A DNA stretch of 64,000 nucleotides. Origin: DASVVT01 sp036386415 (lineage in GTDB: Bacteria > Acidobacteriota > Blastocatellia > Pyrinomonadales > Pyrinomonadaceae). Under the pieces are notes generated by a model, which was not told the DNA's origin, did not search any database, and saw nothing but the letters and a program-made list of their open reading frames with translations. Of the stretch, positions 8,198 through 17,329 are shown in pieces. The stretch is taken from NCBI GenBank assembly GCA_036386415.1, contig DASVVT010000035.1:1-64000 (forward strand). Direction: 5' to 3'. The position numbers and the translations under genes were made by a program. The stretch's first letter is position 1, and every line of letters begins with the position of its first letter.

Positions 8198-9502
8198 TTA
8201 TTCGTGCGCCCCCAGCCAGCCGCCCCCGAACCCAGCGCGCCGCAACCCGTCAACGATGTACGGGCACTGACGCATCAGCCTCCAGATGAATCCCGAGCGG
8301 TAGTTTTCGATCATGGAAATCACCGGCCCCTGATCAATTCCGAAATGCCCGCCCGAAATCCAGCCCGCGTGTCCGTTCCCTTTGCTCGGAAAGGTCGGAT
8401 TAAAGCTACAAGCGATACCGTACTGGCTCAGCATCTCGCCCCACTTCTCTTCGAAGACGGCGAGCGTCGGCAGCACGATCTCCGGCGCGAACGGGAGCGA
8501 GGCGACAGTGGCCCATGGGGCGAGCGTGCCGTCGTCGAGGCCGAAGGGGATGCTGCGCGCGTGGTAGTCATAAAAGCGCCGCACGACCCCCTTGATTTTT
8601 CGCACGGCGGGGCCGGGGCCGTTCGACGCCGTGATGCCCCAGGCATACTCGCCGTAGCCCTTGAACCCTCGCGGGTTGCGGATCGCGTAGTGCTGTTGCA
8701 CGTAAGAAGCGCGGCGACTGTTCTCGAAGTAGTCAATCGCGTGCTCGCGCATGAAGTCGTCTTGAATGCCGCGAAAATCTATCCAGACGTGAGAGAGTTG
8801 GTGGACGAAGAGTGGCCCGGCGTAGAGGAATTCGATCTCATAAATCTTCTTCCAGCGGTAAGTCTCAGTCCACGCCTTGTAGCTTTCGGCGGGTATCGGG
8901 TGCGTCGGCGAGCCCAGACCGAGGACGTAAAGAATCAACGCCTCGTTATAGCCTTCCCAACGATATTCGAGAAACCCGCTCTCAGGCTTCCATCCATGCG
9001 AAACCTTGAGCGCGCCGTTCAGCGCCCACTGCCAGTCGGCGCGGCGGTAAAGCTCATCGGCGACGGCGCGCACTTCCCGCTCTTCATCCGTGTCGCGGTC
9101 GAAATACGCGGCGGAGGTCAGCGCCCCGGCCAACAGGATCGTCGTGTCAATCGTCGAAAGCTCGCACTCCCACACGCGCCTCCCGGTCTGCAAGTCAAGG
9201 AAGTGATAGTAGAAACCTTTGTAGCCGGTCGCGTCCGGCTCTTTTCCTTGCGGACTTTTTTCAAAAAAGCGCAACGTCGTGAGCGTACGTTTGATTGCTT
9301 CCTCGCGCTTGACCCAACCGCGTTCGACGCCGACCGTGTAGGCGGCGAGCGCGTGACCAACTGCTGCGATGCTGGCCGGCGCGTGCCCGCTCGTATTATC
9401 GGCCAGCAAGCCGTTAGCCGGATTGGTTTCCTTCCAGAAGTAATTGAAGGTGTTGCGTTCAAGAGTGTGCAACTCCCTGTCGCCGAATGTTGGTCGCTTC
9501 AT
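8198..9502 (-). CDS. Glycoamylase-like (PF10091-type) protein
   Basis: About 434 residues. ITASNGPGPAVRKIKG and GLDDGTLAPWATVASLPFAP, with a later GHFGIDQGPVISMIENYRSG, are hallmarks of the putative glucoamylase domain also fused inside cyclic glucan synthases. The fold is an (alpha/alpha)6 barrel, expected to cut beta-glucans or related oligosaccharides. ATG at 9502 is chosen (MKRPTFGDRELHTLERN) because it makes an ATGA overlap with the GH39 gene and has GGAGGTG upstream; a longer frame to 9595 runs into that gene. No signal peptide, so it is likely cytoplasmic. A second copy of this domain sits in the giant glucan synthase at 23.5-32.4 kb. Confidence 0.85.
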   Translation of the reverse strand: MKRPTFGDRELHTLERNTFNYFWKETNPANGLLADNTSGHAPASIAAVGHALAAYTVGVERGWVKREEAIKRTLTTLRFFEKSPQGKEPDATGYKGFYYHFLDLQTGRRVWECELSTIDTTILLAGALTSAAYFDRDTDEEREVRAVADELYRRADWQWALNGALKVSHGWKPESGFLEYRWEGYNEALILYVLGLGSPTHPIPAESYKAWTETYRWKKIYEIEFLYAGPLFVHQLSHVWIDFRGIQDDFMREHAIDYFENSRRASYVQQHYAIRNPRGFKGYGEYAWGITASNGPGPAVRKIKGVVRRFYDYHARSIPFGLDDGTLAPWATVASLPFAPEIVLPTLAVFEEKWGEMLSQYGIACSFNPTFPSKGNGHAGWISGGHFGIDQGPVISMIENYRSGFIWRLMRQCPYIVDGLRRAGFGGGWLGAHE

Positions 9503-10962
9503 GCGTGCGCACCTCCGTCCGTGTTTCCGGGCGCAAGTTCCAATGTTATGGCGGCCACCGCGTGCGGCGGCAGAATGATGTCTAGGTAGAGGCATTCGTT
9601 CACACGCTTATATGGGTGCGGCTCTTTACACATCCGCGACGCCTCCTGCAAGCGTTCCACCTCCGTCGCGCTCAGATACTCAGGCTCACCCGTCTCGTGC
9701 CACATCGCTCGCGCGTTGGCGTGGGCCTCATCAATCCGCTCCACGTAGGCGTAACACGCCCGCGGCGCATGACGTAATACGATCTGAACCTGTTCGGTTT
9801 TGACGGATTGATGCGGCAGCGCGTGATTGGTGAGTAGGACGGTCAGTGTTTGTCCTTTGCGCACTACCCATGCGTTCACGGTTTCGTGCGAACCGTCAAC
9901 GAGCAATGCTTCAGTGCCGAGATGATGGAGGAGCTCAAAGGCACGATACGCCGGTTTAGGGATGCCATGCAGGCTCATCAGACCGAAGCCGCCATGGAAG
10001 GGCACCGACGGGAAATAGTTCTCCTCAAAGATGTCCGAGAACGTCCAGAAACTGTAGCCTTCGACGAGGCCGTTCGCCTCCATTACGGTTTTGGCGACGA
10101 AAGCTGCCGCATATGGTTCGTCGTGGAGCGGATCGCGCGGATTAGAAGAGGTGTTCCACTCGGTGTAAAAAACAGGCCTGCCCCTCGCGCGTCGGCGCAC
10201 GTCCTGCGCCTGCTCGCGCAGCACGCTGCGCCTGCTCTTGGCAAGCTGCGCCTCCGTGTCGTCGCCCTCTTCGCCGAACGCATCGGTCGGGTAATGGTGC
10301 GTCGTGACGAAATCGGCGGGGAGGTCATTCTTCTCGCAGAAGTCGAGGAACTCCTCAATCCATTCGTTTGCAGCAGTCGCCGGCCCGCCGACGCGAAGCG
10401 CCGGATCAACTTCTTTGATCGCTTCGACGGTGTACTGGTAGAACTTGAAGTAATCATCGCGCGTGCCCGCCCAGAACTCTTTCAGGTTCGGCTCGTTCCA
10501 CACCTCGAAGTACCACTCGCGCACCTCGCCCGCGCCGTAGCGTTCGATCCAGTGAAAGATGAGACGGCTGATGAACGTCGCCCATTGTTTGTAATCGCGG
10601 GGCGGCGTGACGTTCGCGCGGTAGTTGAAAACCGTCTTGTCGCCGGAGGCCAAAGCCCTCGGCATGAAGCTCAGTTCGACGAACGGCTTCATCCCGATTG
10701 ACAGGAGAAAGTCGAAGATTTGATCGGCGTTGAAGAACGAGTAGAGGAACTTTTCCTGGTGACAGATGAGCGTGCCAACATCGTCAGACAGCAGGCCGTG
10801 AAAGCGCACATACCGAAAGCCCAGCTTGTCGTGGCAGCGCCGCAATTGACTTTGCCAGTCGGCGCGCAGTGCGACGGGCGCGTGGTCGCTTCCGACCGTG
10901 TGCTCCCAGAAGTGTGTGAGCGGCGTCGCCGCGTCCATTAGATTGCAGAAAAATTTCGGCAT
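9499..10962 (-). CDS. Glycoside hydrolase family 39 (beta-xylosidase-like)
   Basis: 487 residues forming a TIM-barrel glycosidase. The acid/base glutamate is in EVWNEPN (E157) and the nucleophile in FYTEWNTSS (E268), as in GH39 beta-xylosidases and alpha-iduronidases. The C-terminal part looks like the beta-sandwich of the family. AGAGG lies about 10 nt before ATG 10962. No signal peptide, so it should act on imported oligosaccharides. Its ATGA overlap with the glycoamylase and closeness to the GMC pair suggest a cassette for taking apart and oxidising a glycan. Confidence 0.88.
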   Translation of the reverse strand: MPKFFCNLMDAATPLTHFWEHTVGSDHAPVALRADWQSQLRRCHDKLGFRYVRFHGLLSDDVGTLICHQEKFLYSFFNADQIFDFLLSIGMKPFVELSFMPRALASGDKTVFNYRANVTPPRDYKQWATFISRLIFHWIERYGAGEVREWYFEVWNEPNLKEFWAGTRDDYFKFYQYTVEAIKEVDPALRVGGPATAANEWIEEFLDFCEKNDLPADFVTTHHYPTDAFGEEGDDTEAQLAKSRRSVLREQAQDVRRRARGRPVFYTEWNTSSNPRDPLHDEPYAAAFVAKTVMEANGLVEGYSFWTFSDIFEENYFPSVPFHGGFGLMSLHGIPKPAYRAFELLHHLGTEALLVDGSHETVNAWVVRKGQTLTVLLTNHALPHQSVKTEQVQIVLRHAPRACYAYVERIDEAHANARAMWHETGEPEYLSATEVERLQEASRMCKEPHPYKRVNECLYLDIILPPHAVAAITLELAPGNTDGGAHA

Positions 10963-10990
10963 CGTTCTCGCACCTCTTTCAACGCTTCTC

Positions 10991-11575
10991 TTATAGCGCG
11001 CCTCGTACCCCGCGCCGCACGAGTTCTGCCGTCAGGCCGTAGACGAAGTGTGAGGCAAGCGCGTAAACGTGCGTCGAGACGGGGTAGGCGGTCGGCCCCT
11101 TCGAGAGTCCGAGCAACGGCAGGGCCGTTTCGTCGGCGACGAGCCAGAAGGCTGCGCCGAAAGGCAGTCCCGCGCCCGTCTTAACCTCCGGTGCGAGTTC
11201 GGCGGCCGCGCCGTACAACCCGCCAACCGATGTGCCGAAGGCGTAATGCACAATGGGCCCCGCGATCTTCTTTTCGCTCTTCGTCAACTTGTGGTCGAAG
11301 ATGCCTTCCGAGATGGCGGAAGCGGTCTTCACCGTCGCATCGTCCTGTTCTTCGTCGCTATTCTTCTGTGTTTGCTGCAATCCCTGTTCGCTTACATGCC
11401 CTTCGGCTTGCTGCTGTGACCCGGCCCCTGATGACTGCGAGCCAGCGAGCTTCATCCACACATCTTGAAAACGGTTCATCGTCCAGGATGCGACTAAACC
11501 GCCGATGAGACCTGCGGCGAGACCCTTCAACACGTCGCCTTCATCACGATTAATTGTTCCTTTTTCGTCTCTCAT
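10991..11575 (-). CDS. YagU-like (DUF1440) inner-membrane protein
   Basis: 194 residues. Starts with a polar tail then GLAAGLIGGLVASWTMNRF, a Q/S-rich linker, and a second hydrophobic half (VHYAFGTSVGGLYGAAAE, GLPFGAAFWLVADE). This matches the DUF1440/YagU family, linked in E. coli to acid tolerance. GAGGGGAG precedes ATG 11575. It follows the membrane protein and DUF2231 genes within 33 nt, and GH39 follows within 28 nt, so it is in the middle of one long operon. Confidence 0.75.
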   Translation of the reverse strand: MRDEKGTINRDEGDVLKGLAAGLIGGLVASWTMNRFQDVWMKLAGSQSSGAGSQQQAEGHVSEQGLQQTQKNSDEEQDDATVKTASAISEGIFDHKLTKSEKKIAGPIVHYAFGTSVGGLYGAAAELAPEVKTGAGLPFGAAFWLVADETALPLLGLSKGPTAYPVSTHVYALASHFVYGLTAELVRRGVRGAL

Positions 11576-11607
11576 ACTTCACTCCCCTCGCTTGATATTG
11601 TTTCAAC

Positions 11608-12426
11608 TCATAACAGATAGATCGTCACCAACCCGACGGCGGCCAGACCAATGAAGAGCGCGGGCGCGAAGGCGGGTGGCCCCTCCAACCAGTTGAAGAT
11701 AGTTACATACAGCCCGCCCATCTGCCGCCCTATCCCGCGCAGGTGCATTCCCAGACCAACGAAGCCAGTGAGGAACGTCAGCCACAACAGAATCGACAAC
11801 GCGACCCACGCCGCGCGGCTCGGTGCTAAAATTATCCAAAGGCTCGCAAAGACGGCGAGCAGCGGGGCCGCGAATGGCGCGTACATCGCCGGATTATTGA
11901 ATGAGCCGCGATAGTGCAGAATGCCGGTCTGCAAGATGGCCCCGACTAGCGCGATAGCGACAAAGACAAATAACGCTGCGCGCACATCCATTCCGATAAA
12001 GCTCGTCTGCCTTGCCAGACCGTTCGCTGTAATGAGCGCGAGCGCGCCCGTTGCCGTCAGCCCGAGCGGTGCGAGTTGCGGCGCGCCATACATCAGGTAA
12101 TGCAGCAGCCACTTGTAGCCTCCGGGCTTCTTCACCATCCCGTAGTAGTGATGAAAACCGAAGCCGACTGCGCCAGCGATAATTGCCAGCCAGCCTGCGG
12201 CGCGCAGCGCCAGATTCGCCCACGCCGCTTCCGGCACGAACGCCGCCGCCACTGCCGACACGATCAGCAATCCGCCACTAATAAACGGCGCATACTGGGA
12301 GCGGAAGCCGAAGCCTGAACGGTAGTGACCGGCAAAAGCGTCGGCGACAAGCAGCAGCGTCAACACCGCAGCTATCAGCGCGATCCACTGGAACGGGTAC
12401 AGGCCGATGAACGGAATTCCCCTCAC
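11608..12426 (-). CDS. Polytopic membrane protein, unknown function
   Basis: 272 residues with about seven or eight hydrophobic helices and little else. Conserved-looking pieces include FGFHHYYGMVKKPGGYKW and GVGLGMHLRGIGRQMGG-like loops with histidines, which could bind haem or metal. I do not recognise a family. GTG at 12426 overlaps the TGA of the DUF2231 gene (GTGA), so it is coupled to it. Grouping with DUF2231 proteins, a racemase and superoxide dismutase suggests a membrane role in redox or stress (weak inference). Confidence 0.6.
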   Translation of the reverse strand: MRGIPFIGLYPFQWIALIAAVLTLLLVADAFAGHYRSGFGFRSQYAPFISGGLLIVSAVAAAFVPEAAWANLALRAAGWLAIIAGAVGFGFHHYYGMVKKPGGYKWLLHYLMYGAPQLAPLGLTATGALALITANGLARQTSFIGMDVRAALFVFVAIALVGAILQTGILHYRGSFNNPAMYAPFAAPLLAVFASLWIILAPSRAAWVALSILLWLTFLTGFVGLGMHLRGIGRQMGGLYVTIFNWLEGPPAFAPALFIGLAAVGLVTIYLL

Positions 12427-13028
12427 GACCTGCCCCCACGCTTCTCCGTCGGCGCGAAGCGCGGCGAGGAAGAGGCCGGTTCAGGCCGCGCAGATTGCGC
12501 ATCCCGCTCCGGTAACTCGCGGTACGCCTGCTCGACTTCCACCCCGTAGCGGTAGACGAGTTCGCCGCCCAGGTAGCCCTGCACCGTCATCACGAGCGAG
12601 ACGACCGCTATCGCCGCCAGATACAACCATGTCACGCCCGCCCCCTCCTGCCACAGCGATAACCGCCACAGCGTGACCGACACCAGCAGCCCGTAGAAGA
12701 TGAGCCCCAACGCCATGTGCGCGCGCAGGAATGAGCGCGCTTCTCCCTCTTCAACCGGCGCGCGCGTGCTTGAGGTCAGACCAGTTGACAAAGTGATAAG
12801 AGTCATGAGAGCCGATCCCACGAGCGTCCACCCTCCGGCAGCCGTGAGCGACGCTTTGTCAAAAAAGAAACCGAGCGCATCGAAAATCAAAGACGAGGCT
12901 GTGAGCGCGATGGTGAAGTGAACGAAGATCGGATGCATCGGCGCACCCATCTTGAACAGGCCGAGCGCTTCCTTCACGCCCCTGACTGTTCCGCCTCGTT
13001 CTGTCGGTCGCTCCATCGCCTGCTTCAC
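12423..13028 (-). CDS. DUF2231 membrane protein
   Basis: 201 residues. MHPIFVHFTIALTASSLIFD is the DUF2231 signature (short first helix with HP and H), followed by three more helices and GYLGGELVYRYGVEVEQAYR, the usual family end. A basic proline-rich tail follows. GTG at 13028 overlaps the LarA stop as GTGA. DUF2231 proteins are four-helix membrane proteins suspected of haem or quinone binding. A second member lies at 17.3 kb in the same transcriptional direction. Confidence 0.82.
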   Translation of the reverse strand: MKQAMERPTERGGTVRGVKEALGLFKMGAPMHPIFVHFTIALTASSLIFDALGFFFDKASLTAAGGWTLVGSALMTLITLSTGLTSSTRAPVEEGEARSFLRAHMALGLIFYGLLVSVTLWRLSLWQEGAGVTWLYLAAIAVVSLVMTVQGYLGGELVYRYGVEVEQAYRELPERDAQSARPEPASSSPRFAPTEKRGGRS

Positions 13029-14308
13029 CTGACTCCCGTCTCGTCTTTAATGAGAGGCAGGATGTGACCGCCGTGCTGTAGCACAGCGACCTTTGCTTCG
13101 CGCCCCTGTCGCTCGAACGCCATCTCCAACGCGTTCTGTGCCGTCTCCGCGTAACGAAAACCGAGCCGTTCTATCTCCTCGCGCGTCACACCCGGCGAAA
13201 CCATGATGCAGTCTGTGTGATCCACCACCTGCGCCACGTCGGCCAGAACCGCCGCGCCCACTACGTCTTCAACTTCACCTGCCTCGACCATCCTCACGAT
13301 CTCCGCGTACGGGCGGTAGCCGATCTCCAGCACGTTCGGGTGATTGGGAGCGACGCCCTCCGGGTTCGGCGCGACGATGATGAGCGTGCCACCCTGCCGC
13401 ACGGCCATCGTGCCCGCATAGACGCCTTTCGCCGACTGCCAGAAATCGCGATCAGCCGGATGCGAATCAATCAACACGATGTCGGCACGGCGCGGCAACG
13501 TGACGGCATTCAGTTCGCGCGAGAGCTTGCAACCCGCGCGATGGGCCTTTACCGGATCACCCGTGAAGCAGCCGACGATCTTCTTTTCGCGGTCGGAGAC
13601 TAAATTAACGATGTAACGCAGGCCGACGAGCCGTGCCGCTTCTTCTATTCGCAGGCGCATCGGATTCTCGGCCACGCCCATCACAGCCTCTGACGAACGC
13701 TCAGCAGCATCCCACTGGCTGCGCTCTTGCATCTCCCGCCCCGCTACGCCCGGAAACGCGATCTTCGCTCCGCCCGAAAAACCCTTGATGCGGTGCGGCA
13801 CAATTGAGCCGAGTCCCAACACGAAGTCGCTTTCGGCCAGGAGGCGATTCGCCGTCACGCGCGTACCGTCACGCGTATGCCCGAATTCGTGAAGGTTCGA
13901 CTCGTCCAGCCAGCGATGCTGACGAAGCGCGAAGTGACCGTAATACTCGCCGAGCTTCCGCTTCAGCTCACTTTCAGTCATCTCGCGGTGCGTGCCCTGC
14001 GCCGTCAAAAGCGTCACAGCCTCGTCGGGGATGCCAGCCGCATTGAGCTCTTTCAACACAACTGGCAGCAAGCGCGGGATCGGCGTGCCGCGCGTCGAGT
14101 CTTCGACGAGGATCAGCACGCGATCACGACGGGTAACCGCCTCGCGCAGGCGCGGCGCACCGTGAGGGTCGGCGAAGCCGCGCGCAAGCACAGCCTCCTC
14201 ATCCACCATGCCAGCCGTGCGCGGCGTGTAGACGCCCATCAGATTAGCGTCAGGGACCTCGACCGCAGCGATTCGTTCGTAACCTGAATATGGGAAATCA
14301 ATCCTCAT
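13025..14308 (-). CDS. larA: LarA-family nickel-dependent racemase/epimerase (DUF2088)
   Basis: 427 residues. The frame matches LarA: GTHREM (H107), PHRIKGFSGGAK (H172, K182, the lysine that carries the nickel-pincer cofactor) and PGVAG. The position expected for the substrate histidine H200 of lactate racemase has no histidine nearby (GREMQERSQWD), so it is more likely a LarA homolog acting on another 2-hydroxyacid. No larB, larC or larE cofactor genes lie in the window. ATG at 14308 overlaps the SOD stop (ATGA). Use of the symbol is at family level. Confidence 0.8.
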   Translation of the reverse strand: MRIDFPYSGYERIAAVEVPDANLMGVYTPRTAGMVDEEAVLARGFADPHGAPRLREAVTRRDRVLILVEDSTRGTPIPRLLPVVLKELNAAGIPDEAVTLLTAQGTHREMTESELKRKLGEYYGHFALRQHRWLDESNLHEFGHTRDGTRVTANRLLAESDFVLGLGSIVPHRIKGFSGGAKIAFPGVAGREMQERSQWDAAERSSEAVMGVAENPMRLRIEEAARLVGLRYIVNLVSDREKKIVGCFTGDPVKAHRAGCKLSRELNAVTLPRRADIVLIDSHPADRDFWQSAKGVYAGTMAVRQGGTLIIVAPNPEGVAPNHPNVLEIGYRPYAEIVRMVEAGEVEDVVGAAVLADVAQVVDHTDCIMVSPGVTREEIERLGFRYAETAQNALEMAFERQGREAKVAVLQHGGHILPLIKDETGVR

Positions 14309-14943
14309 TTCGCCGCACTGGAACGCGCTGTCGTGCCCTTCTGTAAGCGCTTCTCGCAGGCGTCCCAGTCAATGTTGGAGAAGAACGCCTCGATGTACTT
14401 CGGCCTCTCGGCTGGCTTGTAATCCAGGAGGAACGCGTGCTCCCACACGTCCATCACGAGGACGGGATTGAAGCCCGCGACGTTGCCCGTCTCGTGCAGC
14501 GTGATCCAGTGGTTCGAGAGCCGTCCGTTTGTCGGATTCTCGTAGCAGATAGCCCAGCCGACGCCGCGCATCTTGCCGATGCCTACGAAGTCCGCTTTCC
14601 AGATGTCGTAGCTGCCGAAAGACGCTTCGGCGGCTTTGACCAAATTTGAACCCTTGTCGGGGTCGCCCGCGCCATGCTGTTTCATGTTGCCGAAGTAATA
14701 TTCGTGCAGCACCATGCCGTTGTACTCAAAGCCCAGCCGCCGTGTCAGCTCCGAATAAGCGGGCATCTCCTCCTGGTCAACCTTGCCGTCGGCAAGAAAT
14801 TCGGAAATCTTCTCGGTCAGTTTGTTCGTCTCCTTGACGTAACCTTCGTAGAGCTTGAAGTGCATCTCCAGCGTCCGGTCCGAGATGCCGTTCAGGCCGC
14901 TCAGGTTAAATTCCTTCGCTTGATACGATCCATTGGTACTCAT
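14305..14943 (-). CDS. Superoxide dismutase, Fe/Mn family
   Basis: 212 residues. Metal ligands are visible: H28 (LEMHFKLY), H80 (GMVLHEYYFGN), D165 and H169 (VMDVWEHAFLLDY). It removes superoxide in the cytoplasm. The sequence does not settle iron versus manganese. It begins a chain of overlapping genes (SOD-LarA-DUF2231-membrane protein) and follows the TPP enzyme by 42 nt. Coupling of a peroxide-forming oxidase-like enzyme and SOD in one operon is sensible for oxidative stress, but the electron acceptor of the TPP enzyme is not known. Confidence 0.93.
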   Translation of the reverse strand: MSTNGSYQAKEFNLSGLNGISDRTLEMHFKLYEGYVKETNKLTEKISEFLADGKVDQEEMPAYSELTRRLGFEYNGMVLHEYYFGNMKQHGAGDPDKGSNLVKAAEASFGSYDIWKADFVGIGKMRGVGWAICYENPTNGRLSNHWITLHETGNVAGFNPVLVMDVWEHAFLLDYKPAERPKYIEAFFSNIDWDACEKRLQKGTTARSSAAK

Positions 14944-14985
14944 TCTATTGTTCCTTTCATCTTTCTCTTGTTCCTCTGATCTTTC

Positions 14986-16737
14986 TCAGAAAAGCTCACT
15001 GAGTTTGTCGCGGAAAAGCGTGAGCGCGATCTTGCCGCCCGCGGGCTGCCCTTTCGCCAGCGCTTCAGCAAAGTGGAGCGCCTGCTCAAGGCTTACCTTC
15101 GGCGGCATCGGCGGCTCGTAAGGGTCAACAACCACCTCGACGATTGACGGCTTGCCAGACGAAAGCGCGCGCTCCAGCGCCGGACGTATCTCTTCGGGTC
15201 GCTCCACCGTCAAGCCCACACCGCCGCATGCCTCGGCGTACTTCGCAAAATCAGGATTGTGCAGTTCGACCCCGTATTCGGGATTTCCGAGGAAGACGAT
15301 CTGCTCCCACTTGATCTGGCCGAGCGTGTTGTTCTTGATAATGACGACGACGATAGGCAGGTTATATTTGACGGCGGTCAAAAACTCCATCATCAGCATC
15401 GTGAATCCGCCGTCGCCGACGAACGCGATGGACTGACGTTCGGGAAAGGCGACCTTCGCGGCGATGGCGTAAGGCAGCCCCGGGGCCATCGTCGCCAGCG
15501 TCCCCGAACAACTGAACTTCTGATTCTTTCTAATCTTGAACTGCCGCGCGATCCAGGTCGTAATCGTGCCCGAATCGGTCGAGATGATGGCGTCATCGTC
15601 CGCCAACTCCGATAACTCCCACGCGACGCGCTGCGGCTTGATCGGGATGTCGTCCTTCATCGCGCGGGTGCGCATCAACTCCCACCAGTCTTTCATTCCC
15701 TCCTGCGCCTGTTCGAGAAAGCTGCGATCTTCTTTACGCTCAATGAAACGCGAGAGCGCAATGAGCGTCGGTCTAGCATCGCCTACAAGTCCAACCTTGA
15801 CAGGGAAGCGCAAGCCAATCCGGTCAGGCTTATCATCAATCTGCACACCCCTGGCCTGGTCGGGCTTAGGTAGATATTCCATATATGGAAATGACGAGCC
15901 GACGATCAGCAAAGCATCTGCCTGCTCCATCGCTTCCTGCGAAGGCGTTGTGCCGAGCAGACCAAGACCGCCCGTAGTCAAAGGGTGATCGTCGGGCACG
16001 ACTGCTTTGCCGAGCAGTGCTTTCACAATCGGTGCGCCGAGAAGGTCTGCGATTGCGATCACCTCATCCCTTGCGCCGAGAGCGCCCTGACCGGCGAGGA
16101 TAACCGGCCTTTTAGCCTCGTTAAGAATAAAGGCGGCGATTTTCAGCTCATCTTCGGGGGGGACGGCGTGCGGGGGCGACCAGCGGCTCGTTGTGTGCCC
16201 CTCGACATTGTGCATCGAGCCACGGCCTGTAGGCTCTTTCTCCTGATAGTCAACCGGAAACGTGATGTGCGCCACGCCGCGATGGTTGAGCGCGTGGCGG
16301 CACGCCTCATTCGTTAGCATCTCGACCTGATTGGGATTGATGACCTCCTGGTTGTAACAGCTCACGTCCTCAAACAGGAGCGTCATGTTCACTTCCTGTT
16401 GAAACTTACTACCTTTGAGATCGGAATAGGTTTGCCCGGTGATGGCAAGGACAGGAGCTTGATCCATCTTGGCGTCGTAGAGGCCGTTCAAAAGGTGTAT
16501 GCCGCCGGGGCCTGACGTGGCGAGGCAGCAGCCTAGACGCCCTGTGTATTTGGCGTAGGCGCAGGCCATGAAAGCTGCTGCCTCTTCGTGGCGCACCTGG
16601 ATAAAGCGAATGCGATCCTGTCGCTGACGGAGCGCCTCCATGATGCCGTTGATGCCGTCGCCCGGCAGTCCGAAGACCATATCAACGCCCCAATCAATAA
16701 TGCCCTCGACGAGCACATCGGCGGCTGTCTCTCCCAT
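14986..16737 (-). CDS. Thiamine-diphosphate enzyme, pyruvate oxidase/PoxB-like
   Basis: 583 residues with the three domains of the acetolactate synthase/pyruvate oxidase family. FGLPGDGINGIMEALR begins the Pyr domain, the cofactor-activating glutamate is in RHEEAAAF (E51), SGPGGIHLLNGLYDAKMD is family-typical, and VGDGGFTMLMME with IKNN is the TPP/Mg site. It probably turns pyruvate into acetate plus CO2 with a quinone or oxygen as acceptor. No C-terminal amphipathic lipid-binding helix like that of E. coli PoxB is obvious. GGAGAGAAG precedes the start. Confidence 0.88.
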   Translation of the reverse strand: MGETAADVLVEGIIDWGVDMVFGLPGDGINGIMEALRQRQDRIRFIQVRHEEAAAFMACAYAKYTGRLGCCLATSGPGGIHLLNGLYDAKMDQAPVLAITGQTYSDLKGSKFQQEVNMTLLFEDVSCYNQEVINPNQVEMLTNEACRHALNHRGVAHITFPVDYQEKEPTGRGSMHNVEGHTTSRWSPPHAVPPEDELKIAAFILNEAKRPVILAGQGALGARDEVIAIADLLGAPIVKALLGKAVVPDDHPLTTGGLGLLGTTPSQEAMEQADALLIVGSSFPYMEYLPKPDQARGVQIDDKPDRIGLRFPVKVGLVGDARPTLIALSRFIERKEDRSFLEQAQEGMKDWWELMRTRAMKDDIPIKPQRVAWELSELADDDAIISTDSGTITTWIARQFKIRKNQKFSCSGTLATMAPGLPYAIAAKVAFPERQSIAFVGDGGFTMLMMEFLTAVKYNLPIVVVIIKNNTLGQIKWEQIVFLGNPEYGVELHNPDFAKYAEACGGVGLTVERPEEIRPALERALSSGKPSIVEVVVDPYEPPMPPKVSLEQALHFAEALAKGQPAGGKIALTLFRDKLSELF

Positions 16738-16848
16738 CGCTTCTCTCCTTCTGTCTGGTTTCGCAAGAATTCTGACGAAGCAGTCCTGGCCGCAACCGAA
16801 GCGTCAGCATCTAAGAACGGCTGCTCGTCTGAGAGAGCCGAAAAGTTT

Positions 16849-17271
16849 TCACACTTGAGCCCCGGCCTGCTTGAGCAGTTGGACGATAGTGGTGTAGCCG
16901 TGATCAGCCGCGAGCATCAAGGTCGTCCTGCCCGTCGCGTAGAATTTTCCTCCTGCGTCAGCACCTTTATCTAACAAGTCTTGGACGATTCCGACGTGAC
17001 CGCTACACGCTGCAAGCATCAAGGCTGTACCGCCGTCACTGGCCCTCGCGTTAACGTCAGCCCCGTAATCTAACAGCGTTTTGACAGTGGCCGCATGCAT
17101 GTTGATGGCTGCAAACATCAGCGCGGTATGTCCCTTATGGTCTCGCGCATTCACGTCCATACCTATCCGAAGCAAAGCTTTCACCGTCTCGGTGTGGCCT
17201 TCGAGAGCCGCGCGCATTAAAGCCGTGTAGCCCTCCCCAATTTCATGAGGACTCATTTGTGCGGATGTCAT
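16849..17271 (-). CDS. Ankyrin-repeat protein
   Basis: About 140 residues with four ankyrin repeats (GYTALMRAALEGHTETVKA, GHTALMFAAINMHAATVKT, GGTALMLAACSGHVGIVQD, GRTTLMLAADHGYTTIVQL). Such repeats bind partner proteins. ATG at 17271 (MTSAQMSPHE) is preferred because GAGGGAG lies just upstream; a TTG at 17316 or ATG at 17307 would add a short N-terminus. It sits between DUF2231 and the TPP enzyme. Small bacterial ankyrin proteins of this kind often accompany catalase or other redox enzymes. Its partner here is unknown. Confidence 0.85.
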   Translation of the reverse strand: MTSAQMSPHEIGEGYTALMRAALEGHTETVKALLRIGMDVNARDHKGHTALMFAAINMHAATVKTLLDYGADVNARASDGGTALMLAACSGHVGIVQDLLDKGADAGGKFYATGRTTLMLAADHGYTTIVQLLKQAGAQV

Positions 17272-17329
17272 AACTCCCTCGCCGAAATGCCGAATCATTC
17301 TAGACATACCTGCCAACTGTTAACGCGCG

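Noticed and set aside
8204..9589. 461-codon plus-strand open frame opposite the glycoamylase gene
   Set aside because: It is a mirror of a GC-rich real gene, with arginine-rich content and no motif; the minus strand has clear domain motifs and a coupled start.
9850..10701. 283-codon plus-strand frame opposite GH39
   Set aside because: Antisense to a gene with both catalytic glutamates visible; composition is shadow-like.
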